NCBI GenBank assembly: GCA_022747635.1
Contig: JAKTNV010000003.1
Location: 32,344,551-32,408,550, forward strand
Length of the DNA stretch: 64,000 nt
Origin: Hetaerina americana
Lineage: Eukaryota > Arthropoda > Insecta > Odonata > Calopterygidae
Direction: 5' to 3'
Shown: piece after piece, positions 1 to 13,089 of the stretch
Layout of the letters: every line of letters starts with the position of its first letter
Numbering within the stretch: the first letter of the stretch is position 1
Notes under the pieces: model-generated
Told to the model about the DNA's origin: nothing
What the model saw: only the letters and a program-made list of their open reading frames with translations
Database searches by the model: none
Position numbers and translations under genes: made by a program

Positions 1-73
1 GTCCAAATGCGGCCATGATTCCGTACTATGACTGCTGTACACTTGACTACCTTCTCTTTAAATTTATGGATAT

Positions 74-287
74 TTATATAGACGCCACGTTTTGATAGTG
101 ATTTACTTTGATTTTCTTGCGCGGTGTTCTAACAATAACCCCCATATCTTTCAATGCTGTATTAACTTTTTTTGGTCTCTTGAGAGTTTTGTCTAGATTT
201 TTCTTAAGCTTCCAAAGTGTCTGGTTCAATTCATTCTTGAAACTATCTTTTCCAACTCCACAAAAATAATCTAAGGAACTTTTATTC
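74..287 (-). CDS. Unassigned ORF, possible terminal exon
   Basis: I do not recognise this protein. On the minus strand an open frame of about 71 codons ends in TAA near the window edge. It is basic and lysine-rich, with clusters around KKNLDK and TPRKKIKV. Immediately upstream is a pyrimidine-rich run ending in an AG (plus-strand 288-289), a fair 3' splice acceptor, and the frame has no ATG near its start. It could therefore be the last coding exon of a gene whose earlier exons lie at higher coordinates. I see no matching donor or upstream exon. An equally simple explanation is a chance ORF in AT-rich DNA. No domain is visible and the product is unknown. Confidence 0.22.
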
Positions 288-499
288 CTCAATGAGAATG
301 AGTAGGAGAAAATACACTCATTAATCAGTTTCCCAATGGTAGAAAAGCTGTGGTTTAAGTAATCCTAAAATCTTGGTAGAAAATTACACAAAACTCTGGA
401 TTAATAAAGATAACACTGGGGCATCTAGAGCAACTAAAGCAATATATCATCCGAGTTAAGAGAGTGGACAACTTCAGAAGAGGAGAAAGGTCGACTTGT

Positions 500-1500
500 A
501 GAACACCACACATTCTCATTGCCGAGCGCTGCTGGAAGCATCCTTCTCAGCCCCGTGCAAAGGAGGGAGGTGAATGACGAATCGCGTGGAGAGAGTAAAC
601 AATGGAGGAAGTTGCAAGAAGGAGAACGCGGAGGAGTAAACGTGATGCCCTCAAGATTCACGCGAACCTTAAGAATGTATGGCGGCGTGGGCGGAAAAAG
701 TGAACGAGATGGCCAAGGGTGGGAGGGGAAAAGTACACAGGACGGGACCAGGGAAGCAATGGTGGGGAAAGGCATGAGAGGCCAATGGAGAAATGAAGGA
801 GAAAAGAGTAGAGGGCGCTCGAACGTAGGGGGGGGGGACCTCTCTTCGCTGCCGTCTTCTATTCACCCTTCCCCGGGAGATCCACACGAACAAGAAGGGG
901 GTGAGTGGGAAGACGAGTTGGAGGACGGTGGGCTCGAGGTTCCACGACGATGCGGGGTGAGTGGGCCACCGTAGCGCGGGGAAAGGGCATATGTGTGTGT
1001 GCGCGAGAAGAGGAAGGGGGGGGGGAGACGGGAACACGCTGAAATAACGCAGGCCCGAGGCGGAAGAAAAGAGCGAGAGAGAGGCGGTGGACAGGAGACG
1101 TTGAGGAGGATATCACCGCGTGTCCCACGTGGCGTGACACTTATCAAGGTTTGTTTTTTGGAGGAAGAGATCTGCTGCTTGTGAGACATGGTGTACTTTA
1201 GTGTTGGGGGTTTACACCCTAGAGGTAAGAGGATAGGCCGTGAGCGAGGGTGGAGAGAAGTCGGGGAGGTGGGGAGGGGTGCTCTTTCACCCTCCACCTT
1301 CTCCCTCGAGGGCAGGGGAAAGAAATGTGGGGATGTCGGCATGACTGCAGGCCTGGATGCTCGGGGGAGGGTTGAGGGGTGGCAGAAGGATGATGTAGGA
1401 GAAGAGGGCGGGTGTTTTCTGCCTCGGGGGCCATCGGGATATCTGCCGCATGGCTGGTGGCAAGAGAGGGAAAAACTATGCCTCGGTAGAAATGAAGTGG
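500..1500. other. GC-rich, purine-skewed island
   Basis: About 1 kb of G/A-rich sequence on the plus strand (runs of GGGAG, GAGAGAG and a nine-G run near 829-837) in AT-rich surroundings. Several overlapping ORFs occur on both strands; their minus-strand products are Ser/Pro/Leu/His-rich low-complexity strings typical of reading through polypyrimidine DNA. I do not call any of them a gene. It could be a regulatory or promoter island, or degenerate simple sequence. The flanking DNA from 300 to 500 and from 1,500 to 3,100 shows nothing I can identify. Confidence 0.5.
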
Positions 1501-3099
1501 CCACCTAAACGCAGAGGCATATGTAATGGAAAGCCACTCGTAAAAACAGCCTGGAATGAGAATATTGCTAACCACGTTTTGTCTCCTCCCAAGATCGACT
1601 GAAGTGAAGAGACGACGCATAAACACGCCAAGTGGGGAACATCACTGAACGCGCGACTGCATCTTTGTGTGTGCATCCGTCAAACCGATGTATTCCTTTT
1701 CTTTTTAACTGGTCCAACCAACTAATCCACACCATGTTTACTGAAAGTGAAGGCTCTGTGCAAGCATTATATTGTTATTTCTGCCAACCGGGATCTCTCA
1801 CACCAAAAAGACTAGCGAACTCAAATTTTATGTCATCAGCGAAAATATATATTTCTGAATTGAAGAATTCGTATCTCACCGTAAACAAAATTAGTCAAAG
1901 TGGGCATGAGCCCAAAAGCGATTGATGTAACATCCAACAAGACACAAAAAATTATGATGGAAACCTTCATATGAATAACATGCACAAATGACGACGAGCT
2001 CACGTTCGAAACAGAATTAGAAGCCGGGCACATGCATGACAGTGAATTAAAAATTCTAGTAAATAATGGAATATTTCGAAGCAATATTTAGACTACTATA
2101 ATTATATTAGGAGAAAAGCATTAAATCTTAACCAAAGCACAGCAGAGGAATTTCAGAATAAAAGAAAGGGGAAGTATGACATTACATATGGAATAGAAGG
2201 GATAGAACTGGATATGCGAAGTCCTTGGAAATCATTTGCACCTCAACCTTTCATGTGGTAATCGCATTAGATGAATTTACGGTTCGCACGAAAGAAACCT
2301 GACCTCACTAGGTGGGCTAGAGGAATATGCAGGCAACGAAATAGGAACGAGGTATTATTTTGCATTTGCTGGATTATTTTCGGAACGTACATAAAGCATT
2401 TGGACTCCATTTGAGTCATAATTAAGGGAATAGATAAAATTCCAAAGATGAACAGATTTGTGAACATTAAGTGCAAGAAGAAAGAGCGACAGGATAATAC
2501 GAAAAATTACGATGGCAATCCATCCAGACACAAGAGAAAACTATGGATTTTGAAAAGACGCAGGGCTCTCGAATCTACTTCCAACACCGGGAATCATTTC
2601 TACCTCACAATATATCGGTAAAGCTTACCACATGGAAAAAACGAAGAGAAAGATTCCATTACCGATTGATTTAAATGCTCTTTCTTTTCCCACACAATTC
2701 GGGATCAAAACTAAAAAAGCCAAGGTTAAACACATCAACAACTCCAATCGAAAAACAATAATGTAATTTGTCAATTCATTTATTGACATTTCACGTTTGC
2801 CCAGAATAACAGTGCTTGTAACTTTCATTTCCTCGACCAAACATGTCCTATCTCGTCTCTAGCGACGACTTCTAGGGTATACAGTAAAAATAGTTCGATT
2901 AGTACCTTCAGGAAGTGAAAAACAGGAGAATGAGTGCATTAGTTTGCGTGACATCTGATTCCCTAAACCAAAAACTAGATAACACATGAGTAAAATGCAC
3001 ACTTAAAATACGACAGCATCTTGCACGGGCACGACATTGTTTCTTGACGGATCGCGTAGGGGAATGAACCTTTGAATTCCCCAAGGGGTTTTATTAAAA

Positions 3100-3720
3100 A
3101 GACGGGGTGTTTCGGGGTTTACGACCGAATCAGGAAAACGAAAGCACCGCGACGGATGTGTACCCTGCCACTCCCCGACACAAATTCCACAATTTAACTC
3201 AACGCGACCAACCGCACTCCACGGGAGGAGGAGTGGGCAAAAATAAAAGAGGAGCACTGCACCACCGGCGCCCGTCTTCCCTTCCCTCTCCCTTTCCCGC
3301 TCTCACTCACGACTCCCGGATCTCCTTCGCGATGAGCTTCCTGCTGCGTCTCGACATCCAGACGCCGTCCACCGGGGATGGGAGAAGGGAGGAATGGTGC
3401 AGGGGACCGGTCTGAAATGGGTGGCCGGGTGGGCGTGAGAGAAAAAAGCAGAAAGAGAGAAGGCGCGGGTGATGTGTCCCGTGTGGGGGGGGAGGCACGG
3501 CCGAGAGAGACGGGTGGGAGAAAGGTTTTGAGGGACCAATTGTAAAAGCATTGGGGGGAAGGAATTTGAAAGGGAATAAGGTCATGAACGGATGGGATCG
3601 ATATAATACCACATCTTCCCGGCCTCTCATTCAGTCGCCAGCCCAGCAAAAGGAACGCTCCCTCGTGGTCTGCTGATTCCAATTTGAATGCGAACACCCA
3701 ACGCTCCCCCCATCCTCTCT
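3100..3720. other. GC-rich island with purine-rich core
   Basis: GC-rich patch of about 600 bp with many CpGs, a C/T-rich start (3,250-3,310) and a G/A-rich plus-strand core (3,370-3,540), followed by a CT-rich microsatellite-like stretch at 3,714-3,750. Long minus-strand ORFs here overlap in all frames and encode Pro/Ser/Leu-rich strings, so I read them as by-products of composition. The DNA from 3,750 to 4,160 holds nothing I can identify. Confidence 0.45.
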
Positions 3721-4163
3721 CTCTCTGTCTCCCTACCTCTGCCTCTCTTTCGCCGTCTTCAGATATTAGGTAGAACTAAGCGGCTGATTCAATTCCAAAT
3801 TGGCCACTATCTGGCCAGTGGGCGAGAATACAGCGATGCACTCTCCCCTCTCCACGTCCCTGAAAATTGATCATCAATTACTCTTGGGCCAAGGATTCAT
3901 TTTACCGCTTCCATGAACTTGAGGATCGGAGATAGGGTGAATGAGAATATCCTAATTAACTTCGGTAGATAGGCACAGTACCAAGTTCGAGAGGGAGCGA
4001 CAAATCAATTTCAAGGCTCTTTCGATCCTTCCTCGCACACATACAGAACCTTCCCTTCGCCGAAAAATTACGTCCTGAAATTGAAGAATGACGCTGAGGC
4101 AGACGTCGGAGAAGGCCTTACTTAAAGAGTGACATATGACCTCCAAAGAGAAGATTTTAAGTA

Positions 4164-4371
4164 CAGGGTGGGGCAGAATGGACTCCCTAATTTCAAAAAA
4201 TCACCGAAGAGCGCGCAGGAGAATTATCGGAGTGGGAGTAGTGGCGTTGGCTGGGAGACGACGCCATTTCCAGTAGTCACTATGCAGTGGTCTGGTGAGT
4301 ATCGAGGCTTTGTCGTAGAATCGTTCTTTAAGACCAATGATAGTGAGGTGGCGACGCCGAGGGCGCTATGG
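4164..4371 (+). mobile_element. 5' end of a DUF4817-type DNA transposon (truncated)
   Basis: A TA dinucleotide (4,162-4,163) is followed by CAGGGTGGGGCAGAATGG, which looks like the terminal repeat of a Tc1/mariner-related element. About 100 bp further an ATG at 4,282 opens a frame beginning MQWSGEYRGFVVESFFK and continuing about 12 residues more. This matches the N-terminal DUF4817 helix-turn-helix domain found on many arthropod transposase-like proteins (family resemblance from memory). The frame then runs straight into an oppositely oriented LINE at about 4,366-4,371, so the rest of the DNA-binding domain and the whole catalytic domain are missing. No 3' terminal repeat is visible nearby. 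It is a dead fragment. Confidence 0.65.
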
Positions 4372-5831
4372 TCTTGCGATGAAGCGCATTCCTCTCGGTT
4401 CCTCCTTGTCTCCGTTTTTAAATATTGGTGTTACGTTAGCCGTTTTCCAATCTCTGGGAACCTTGTGATCTACCAGCGACTTCTTAAATACTATTCCTAG
4501 ATACGGCGCAATTTCCGAAGCTAGATCCTTAAATATACGAGCGGATATTTCATCGGGCCCATGGGATTTATTAGGCTTAATATTTTTCAGCAAACGTTCT
4601 GTTCCATTAAATGAATTTTCAATTTTGGGCATCGGTTGGCCGACACGGACCGACGCGGATTTGGTAACCTATCGGAGGAAATCGGGCGAGACATTGGTGA
4701 AGACGCATTGAAAAAAGGACTTTAATAAGTCGGCATTTTAATAACTGTTGGTTACTCTTTCGCCTTTATCATTTTTGGGTGAATTAACAGCTGACTTATT
4801 TCCCTGAACCTCTGACGTACGACCAAAATGCTTTCGGATTCTCTTTCAAATTTTCCGCCAATCTTTTCCCTTGGAATTCGCTGAACGCTTTCTGAAATTA
4901 ATTCTTGGCATTCACCCTAGATATCTTGTAATCATAAGTGATCTCAATATTTTTTCACTGCAGATATCACCCCTAATATTTTTCATCTGAGAGTGACATA
5001 GCCTTTAACGTCGTAATGTCTTTCTAACATCCGCGATGTACCATATAGGTTCCGTGTTATCTTTTATAAATTAACTGGGAATGAACTTAATGATTGCTGA
5101 GCGCGTGATCTCAAGGAAGTGATTCCACGTTTCCTCAGTATTTCAGTGATTACTACCTTTCTAAAAACCTTCCAATTGACTCTGTAGCACACACTGTAGG
5201 TCACTGTAGTCCCCTTCTTTAAACAAATAAGTTTTCCTTTCAGGCTACTTATTTCGGACCCCATGAAGCGAAATTCAGCATTTACTGTCCTGTGCTCACT
5301 AATTCCTTTTATAGTTTCTTTAGTTAAGGCTTTTTCGGGAATATTAATGGTCGTTAACAAATCAAGAATATTATCGCCCCTAGTTGGTGAATTGACAAGT
5401 TGATTCAATGAGTTTAACGTGAAAGAATTCAATAGCGATTCGCAGATATCTTAGTCTTAACCACCCGTTTTAAAACTATACATATGTGCTCCAGTCTTTA
5501 GATGAGACATTGAAATCTCCACCGATTATAACGTCGCGATCATTGAGTTGGGATAAAAAACCTTTAATTTGCTGATCTAATTCTAGTATTGAATTATCTC
5601 TGTGGGCCGGTGGGTTGTAAAATGCGCAAAAATCAAGCCTTTTGGATTGAGAACATTTAATTGAACACCAAACGCTTTCCATGCGTAGTTTGAGGTTGAA
5701 GCCCAAATCCTCCGAGCAGCCTTTGCAATCGTAAAACTGGATGATCTCAAATCGATGGAATGACTATTTTCCAGTAGGATTCCATCGTTGAAAGTTACGC
5801 ATGTGACGCGCAGAAGTGTGGCTAATGACAC
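4366..5831 (-). mobile_element. CR1/Jockey-like LINE fragment: endonuclease and start of RT
   Basis: Read on the minus strand, this is a non-LTR retrotransposon body with frameshifts and stops. Going 5' to 3': endonuclease (APE/EEP type) at about 5,825-5,475 with the core IIGGDFNVSSKDWSTYV; the end of the endonuclease at 5,432-5,280 with LVNSPTRGDNILDLL and SEHRTV (an SDH-type motif with D changed to E); a degenerate linker at 5,060-4,640 that still contains a KAFWSYVR-like stretch; and the first RT blocks at 4,632-4,366 with KSHGPDEISARIFK and DWKTANVTPIFKNGDK. The palm motif with the catalytic aspartates is absent because the copy stops at about 4,366, where DUF4817 transposon sequence begins. 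Loss of the 3' half is unusual, since LINE copies normally lose the 5' end. CR1/Jockey-type assignment is from motif style only. Confidence 0.85.
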
Positions 5832-5849
5832 AATTCATCCGCTAGCATC

Positions 5850-8125
5850 CACGTATGGACATAATGACTCTCACCCTTCTCAAAATGTTATATTATGACT
5901 ACCTGCACGGCATCGTTTCTTGAAACTAGGGTAAGAATACAAATCAAAACGCTCATTGAGCTTCGGTACTTGTATCTCAAACTCTCTTAAAATCAGGAGA
6001 GCGTGCGAGCGAATAATTTAAAACCACATGCCCACCCATTTATGCAAGAATATAGAAGAGGTAATAATGAATGAGCACACCTAGCATGGACTAACTACCA
6101 ACACAAGGGGAATTCATGAGGTACCAAGGAAGCGAAGAACAGTTTTATTCATCATGCGGGTGCAAGATACAGGGCCATTGTTTGCAAGAACGGCCATTCT
6201 TAGAACTCAAACGTTTGGCAATAGAACCGGAAAGAGTGGTACAAACATTCACCTACATAGATAGCACCCTGCGAGGCAACGCTAGAGTGTAAATTTCAAA
6301 GATAAGGGCGATTTAATATCAGGATTTTGATAATTCAAAATGATATACAATATAAATATTAGGGACCAACGTAGATGGTTAAGCATTTAAAACCTGATAC
6401 GGAATAGGAAAATATATTGGAAAAAAGACATTACATTTTTCCACTTAATACGCTTTATTATTACTTACGTATAGATTCACTGAACCATTACTCATTATGC
6501 GGGCGTCATATAAGAGTCGTCATCACGTGCATCATTCCTGATGATGGTTCAATGTGCCGATACGTTCATTGCAAAATAGGTTCTTATTCAGAGGAAAAGT
6601 AGAATACTTTGAATTCTTCAACACCAATGGAGATGTTGCATAATTCAAACGATAGAAATCATTGCTAAAACAGCTTTATATGCAATGCAGTATCTAAGTT
6701 TAAATACCATAAATATGCGAAACAGGCTGCGAGTAAGAAATTGCTTCCAAGAGATGTTCGGATATTGTTCGGTAATTTTAACTCCAACAAAATTTTACAT
6801 ACTCTCCCGAGGTTTTAAGAGCATCGAAAAACCCAGATTTCTGATGCGAAGTGGCGCTTACTATCTTTTGTCGACGTTTTCAAATTAATTGGCAATGTAA
6901 AATGACTTGGGCAAAAGTTCCAGGATCTAAGTTTTTCGAAACAATGATTCAGAATTTCACCCGAACAAAATATAAAAATATTATTTTTAATAATACTAAA
7001 AGGTCCCCGTTGCAATAAATTCAAGGACGAGGATTAAGGTCAAAACCAGTTTTTTTTCATAAATCCTCCCCCAATGCCCAACACCAACTTGGGCGAGTGC
7101 CAAACATCCTAGAGTACCTGCAGTGATGTTGCAGCGAAATACATACAATCCGCTAGAGAGAGAACCGCCACGTCAATTTTCTTGCCGTGCTTCCACGGAA
7201 TCACTCTGCTCAGTCGCGAAAATTAAAAGAGCCATATTAAGGAGCACACAACATGCTGGAACGCCACCGCCGTCGTCAGAGGAGAAATGGATTACGGGAG
7301 AAAAGGGTGTTTGACTGGGGAGGAACGGAGGTGCATACACAGAGTGAGACGTGAGGAGGCAAACTAACGAAGGCCCCCACCCACGAAGACACTCGCACAG
7401 ATTCGACGAGGAACCTTGTTCCGCTGCACCTGCCCATCGCGTCCCCACCCCATCGCGAGGCAATAACAGTCATAGGGGGGGAGTACGGTAAGGCGGGAGA
7501 CCGGCCTTTAATTCAACCACATCCCACCCAACTCCCACCCGCCCTTCACACCACCCACGGCACGTCTCTCGACCTAAAAACCATTATCTAGTCCGTCAAT
7601 AGACTCCTAGTAAACAAGGGCGCATCGAGATCCGCAGTGGAGACCTTCAACGGAGTTCCGGATTTTTACTTCCCCCCTGCAACATTCTTGGTCACCTCCA
7701 TCGCAGCCCATCGTAGCTCCACTTTTAATAGGGCAGGTGGCAGAGACGGCGCGCGAATGGAGATGAAAAACATTACGAGTGCATGCAACAAATATGGACG
7801 AGGTGGTCTAGTGAGCACAGCAATGGGATCCTGGCCGTACGACTCCCGGTTCATATGGTGATACAGCAGACTCTGGACAACTCAAATTCACGCTGAGTGA
7901 TTTTCAGCGAACAAGATTCTGAGAAATCGCTGATGGTATAATCAAAGGAGCTGGCCTTCCTCCAGCTAAATGTGAATTTCACACACACCTTAAGAACTAC
8001 TGCGAAATCATCAACTCTCACCGATCTAATCCATATTTGGGCAGCTTACCGTGTTTTCTACTTCCAAAAAAGTTGGGAGAGAAAGGATACCATGAAAGTC
8101 GAGTAAGTCAAGGGAGTCCAAGTAG
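5850..8125. other. Intergenic DNA, GC-richer at 7,080-7,860
   Basis: No gene or repeat that I recognise. The stretch 5,850-7,070 is AT-rich. The stretch 7,080-7,860 is richer in G/C and CpG, and its ORFs on both strands show no domain, so I do not call a gene there. Confidence 0.4.
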
Positions 8126-8129
8126 ATAA

Positions 8130-8900
8130 TTTGACACGGAAGGCATTTAAAGTATTGCATTGGGTGATGAGAAATTTAAAAGGAAGTAGCGTAGCCACAA
8201 AAGAAAAAAACATATAAGGCACTGGTTATCCCTATCCTACAATACTCCTCCAGAGTATGGGATCCATATGAGGTGGGACATATTAAAAAGATAGAAAAAG
8301 TTCAAAGAAAGGCAGCAAGATATGTACTCGGAAGGTACAAAAGAACAGATAGTGTCACAGAAATGTTAGATATACTGAAATGGGAGAGTTTGACAAATAG
8401 AAGAAAAAGGAGTAGGTTAGGCGCGATGTATAGAATTGTTAAAATGGACGAAGCGTGGGAAGATTTATGGCAAGGGATAGAAAAGCCTAACTTTAAGGGA
8501 AAAAACGACCATAGCCTCAAAATAAAAATAAGGACTCAAAAAACAAATAAGAAAAAATACTCTTTTTTAAATAAAACTATAATTGATTAGAACCAACTGC
8601 CTGGAGGTTTGTTTGAGCCCTTTCTATCCAATTTTAGAAGTTTTAAGTTGAAATGTAAAGCAGCCACTGGGTAATAAACTTCATTGGAGTTATGAAAATA
8701 TTGTTTGCATGTGATGTGGACGGCATTTTGTATGTGATGTGGAAGTGTCATTATGTAAAAATATTTTGTCTCTTATCTGTTTTTATTTGTTCGTATGTAA
8801 TTTTCGTTGTTAGAGTTATCTTCGACCTAACCTGACCGTTGCCACCAGGAAATGTGCCTAATTGCAACGTAATTGTGTAAAAAAATAAAAAATAAATAAA
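8130..8900 (+). mobile_element. LINE 3' part: RT C-terminal region plus 3' UTR
   Basis: Plus-strand remnant of a CR1/Jockey-like LINE. From 8,213 an open frame reads KALVIPILQYSSRVWDPYE and continues with KIEKVQRKAARYVLGRYKR and about 80 more residues to a TAG at 8,588. This is the conserved post-RT region of these elements (the VWDPY and KVQRKAARFV signatures). Weaker homology with indels reaches back to about 8,130. The stretch 8,590-8,900 is probably the 3' UTR and ends in an A-rich tract (8,878-8,900). The usual 5' truncation explains the missing endonuclease and palm domain. I cannot tell whether it is the same family as the fragment at 4.4-5.8 kb. Confidence 0.8.
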
Positions 8901-8909
8901 AGTCCACAT

Positions 8910-10115
8910 TACCAGGGAACGCCGAAGAACATAAAATTTTACTGTCCCAGGGATAACTGTAAATTTACCCAAATTCGCTACTACGGGGTAGCGATAATAT
9001 TTCACCCTGGAACCGCCAGTACTACCGAAGCTGTCGATTCTAAAGTCATCGGTATCTCAATAGCGTCGATAACGTTCACGGTATGACAGACAATTGACTG
9101 GTAGATCATTATACTTTCAATTTCCTGGAGTTTGAAATTCGATATTCCCGGAATAAAAAATTACTTGTAAAAAATCAAAATCACATATTTTCATCTCATA
9201 ATCCTTTGATAATTGTATTAAAGAAAACCTAAATGAAAAACCAACGGCCATGCGACATCGATTATACGATTTTTAAATACTCTACATGGTGAACGTAAGT
9301 AACAACGGAAAATATGCGTACAAAGTGCATTAAAAGGTATACACGGCTTCTACAATGACACGATACTAAAAATAACAGGAAGTTTGTAATATTCAATTTA
9401 TTTACGTAGCATAGGTATGATTTTTCCTGCCAACGCAGGAAAATTCTTATCTACGTAATTGCAGCTTAACCTCTCTAAAATTGGTATTTCTCATGGCATT
9501 TATATACAATCTAAGTCACAATAAGAGTATGCGGAACACAGGGGGATGAACTTCTCCTCTCCTTCTCACTCCGGAGACAATATTTCTGCTTCAATTAGAG
9601 CCACCGTAATCAAGGCCTTGGTTTCAGATGGTGATTCAAGGGAGGTATAAGCGTTGGAGAATATTTTCGCCTTTAATAAAATTGAAAATGAATATAACCT
9701 ATAAGACCAACACTACTTTACAATGTCCGCCGTCCACCTAGCATCAAAGTATCCGCCGCAGAGTGCGTTTCATTCTAAATTAGCGCAATTGTTTTCAAAT
9801 TTAACATGATTTTCAATTTTCATATGTAAAAAAACCCCGCACTCAAGAAGTATTTTAGATATTCTGCTTCTTGAATTACTGCATAATTATTCCTCACAAA
9901 AACTGATTGTGGAGGAGAAACATTTGAGCGATATGACGATGTCTGACTGTAGAATTACAGGTGGACTAGTATTTTCAAATAAGGCAACAGACCTTTCCAT
10001 TGGATCAATAAAAAAGTATTGGTTCTTCTCATATTATCACTACATAGGGATTATCTTGCATATTACGCCAGATTTTTCCAAAGCATCAATCGCTTATTAT
10101 TTTCTAGGCAATAAA
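8910..10115. other. AT-rich intergenic DNA, nothing recognised
   Basis: No coding frame with recognisable motifs, no repeat structure and no RNA gene seen. A 71-codon plus-strand ORF at 9,909-10,124 has no features I can interpret. Confidence 0.5.
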
Positions 10116-10120
10116 TATGA

Positions 10121-10200
10121 CTAATCTACATCAAAATCTTCATGAATACCCTGCGAGCCACCAAAAAGGCGTGTGGCAGGGGGTGCAGCACCAGGAGTCA
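10121..10200 (-). mobile_element. Short LINE 3' tail (CR1-like)
   Basis: Read on the minus strand this gives CCCCCTGCCACACGCC, then GGTGGCTCGCAGGGTATTC, then a degenerate GATGTAGAT-like end. The combination of a GCCACACGCC / GGTGGCTCGCAG hairpin and an ATGTAGATG-type tail is, from memory, the common 3' terminus of CR1-like LINEs in many insect genomes. Only the last 80 bp or so remain. A library match would settle the family. Confidence 0.4.
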
Positions 10201-10209
10201 ATCAATCGC

Positions 10210-13085
10210 GGCCATCACTGAATTTATCCAGTATTTTTATGAACATTTATTTTTTTAATAAAAAAATTGATGTTTTTTCCATGAATTCTTCGAAAACAGA
10301 GTTAAACACTTTTCCTTTTCAAGGACATTTCGTCTGTCAAAGAGTTTAAACAATCACACTAATCAATGAACCCTTGAGTGGTATTAACTCAGTCCAACCT
10401 ACAGTTACTTTGTCAAAAGGTCTTAAATCTGATATGGATATGCTTAATTCCTAGTTTTATACTTTTATCAAAAATGCATGTACATCAGTGTCTTTATTTT
10501 CCAAAATATCTACATTGTATGCATTTTCGAGTATTGGGAACTTTATTGTAAACGTACAAGACAAGAAAAAAATACCAGTATTCTTACCTATACGTTTGCA
10601 TTTTCATTGCCGTAATTATATCGGTAGAGTGCAATTACTGATTTCAAACAATCGCATAAAACATATAATTACGCATGTCACAACTTGGTATTTTGATGAC
10701 CGAAGTAAAATAAACAGAAAGATTGATCAACTATGGCCTAGAACATTTAATATACTTGCACGAGAAATCATCCTATACTCATTACATTGCGAAGAGGAAA
10801 CACCCCCATTGAGTTTTATTAAGGTAAGTTAGACAATTGATCTGCAAATGAGTGTTTGTGGGTATATATCGTAATCGAGATGCATTTAAAAGAAAGAAAG
10901 AACACGTAAAGACATAAAAAAGAACGTTCGAATGTTTTTGGCCTTTGTATACATTTATTTGTTCATCAAAATGGACATAAACTACAGTCAGACCAAAAAC
11001 CAATATCGACAAGGTCAGGTTGTCAGGATATGGAGAATGCGAGAAAGGTGGAAAAACACGGTAAAGCCTTACAACTATGAAGTCTACCTTACAAGGAGTT
11101 ATGAATCAATAAAAGAAACTTCTGAGACGTGTACCTAAATGTGCTTAGAGGGTGATTACTTAAGTTACTTACGGCCACATGAAAAGTTTTAATGAGATAC
11201 TACTGACAACGCGTCACCAACCGTATTTCTTTGCAGAGTAATAATATATTTCCACGAATTTAGGAAGAAGCGCACGAATTTGTCAAAATCTTTTAAGGGC
11301 ATTATTGAACACACTTGATTTTTTCTACGAATAATTGCTATGGATTACAAATTGCTATCACTTCTTAAATCGCAAAAAATACTATTCCTTCCCTCAATTT
11401 TCGATGTAATGTAAGGTTTCCGAACGTTTGGTGCGAGATCCAACCAATTAAATCACTCAGGAATGCCACAATAAATGTTCCTTAATAAATACAATTGATC
11501 ATTCCCGGACTCAAAAACTCGAAAAAGAAACTTCCTACAACATCCAACAACAACCAAGGACTTGGATGACATTTTCTTTAATGAAATAAAATGTGAGGTT
11601 GAAAGAGTCTATCAATTAGTTTCGTTTCCACCCTTTCTTTCCTCGACGACTGCTCTCACAAGCAGTTTCTGTCTTTAACTATCCCCTTTACCGCATCACT
11701 AAGGAAGGGATCTTAACGGAGATGTATTTGGATCATTGAAAAAAATAATTCTCACCAAATTGTACAGTTTTGTAACAAAAAAGAGAGCCAATACCGAAGC
11801 CGATGTGATCAATTTTGAATATTTTTAATCGCAAATGCGAGTACCAAAATAATGAACAATTTACGAGCTAACTTTCTTCGATATTTCCTTCATTTAATTC
11901 CTTCCAACTATTCAACGTGCGATGAGGTTTATCACCCTAATGAATTACAGAATTACCGCTCTACTAGTTGACTCTTGAGGACCTTTCAGGGTTGACATCA
12001 TAAACAAATGTTTAAACTCACATTTCTTTTGGTAGAAATCCCGTAAATCTTGCGTTTAAAAAACGTATTTTGGGAGTGAAGTCACATTAAATGATTAAAC
12101 TTTGATATTATTTATGAAAGCTCCAACCAAAGATCCCAAAAGAATTCTCACTGAGAGCTTCATCGATTCTTCCTCCCACAGCAATCGTGAAGGAGTGAAA
12201 ACGACCACGGGCAGTAGATGTGAGGAAAAGTCAATAAAGTGATGAAAGCACTCGACTGAGCTACGATGAGGGAACAAATTGAGTCCAGTCCAATCAGTAA
12301 CCTTCAGGCAACGTACGAGTATGCCCTGGATTATTAACAGTGGCACATTTCTATTATCCGATCAAAGTTGACACTGATGAAATATCGTCGCCGGTGATGT
12401 TTCAAGGCGTTGCAGTTATATGCAGGGAGAGTAAGATCTTTTAAAATTAATACTGAAAACAGAAGCGTTAAGCGAAGAAAGAAAACCCAAGATTTTATGT
12501 TGAACAACTATTGTAGAATCCAAAACTTTCAGACCGTTAATCACCAATCATCATTATGAAGTAATTACACTCAAACTTTAGTAATTTGAGGAATATTAGG
12601 GAAGGAAAAGTAATCTCCTTCGTGGATTATGTAGACAGAATAAAGTTTCGCTTGCTATCAGATGCACATGTTACGTTCAGCAAACGTGCGATTCATTAAA
12701 ACTTCATTAACGTCCGCTTTTTGAATTTCATGATGATTTAGAAGTTTAGATGTGCACGGAGCAGAACACTGAAAAAAAAACATTAGTATTATTGACCATA
12801 AATATTATATATCGTTAACATAGTGATAACTGAATGTCGAGAAGTACCCTTCGCGAGCAATTACCAGACAAACGAGTGATTTTCAAGAGAGCAAATTCTT
12901 TTAACACCAGTGGATTAGGAATGTTATTAAAACATCTTGGAAGGCGTGAAAATTGCTGCTGAAGATATGGTGTGCCAGCTATACTATATATTAACAACGT
13001 AACATGCTTACTATTACAAGTAGTGTACAACATCTTGATGCGGAACCTCTGTGGCCCCCTGTGAAAGCAAGGGTAGTTTATGGAG
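10210..13085. other. AT-rich intergenic DNA, nothing recognised
   Basis: I read both strands here and found no recognisable protein motif, RNA gene or repeat. ORFs such as 10,488-10,832 (+) have no identifiable domain. Confidence 0.45.
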
Positions 13086-13089
13086 TCTG

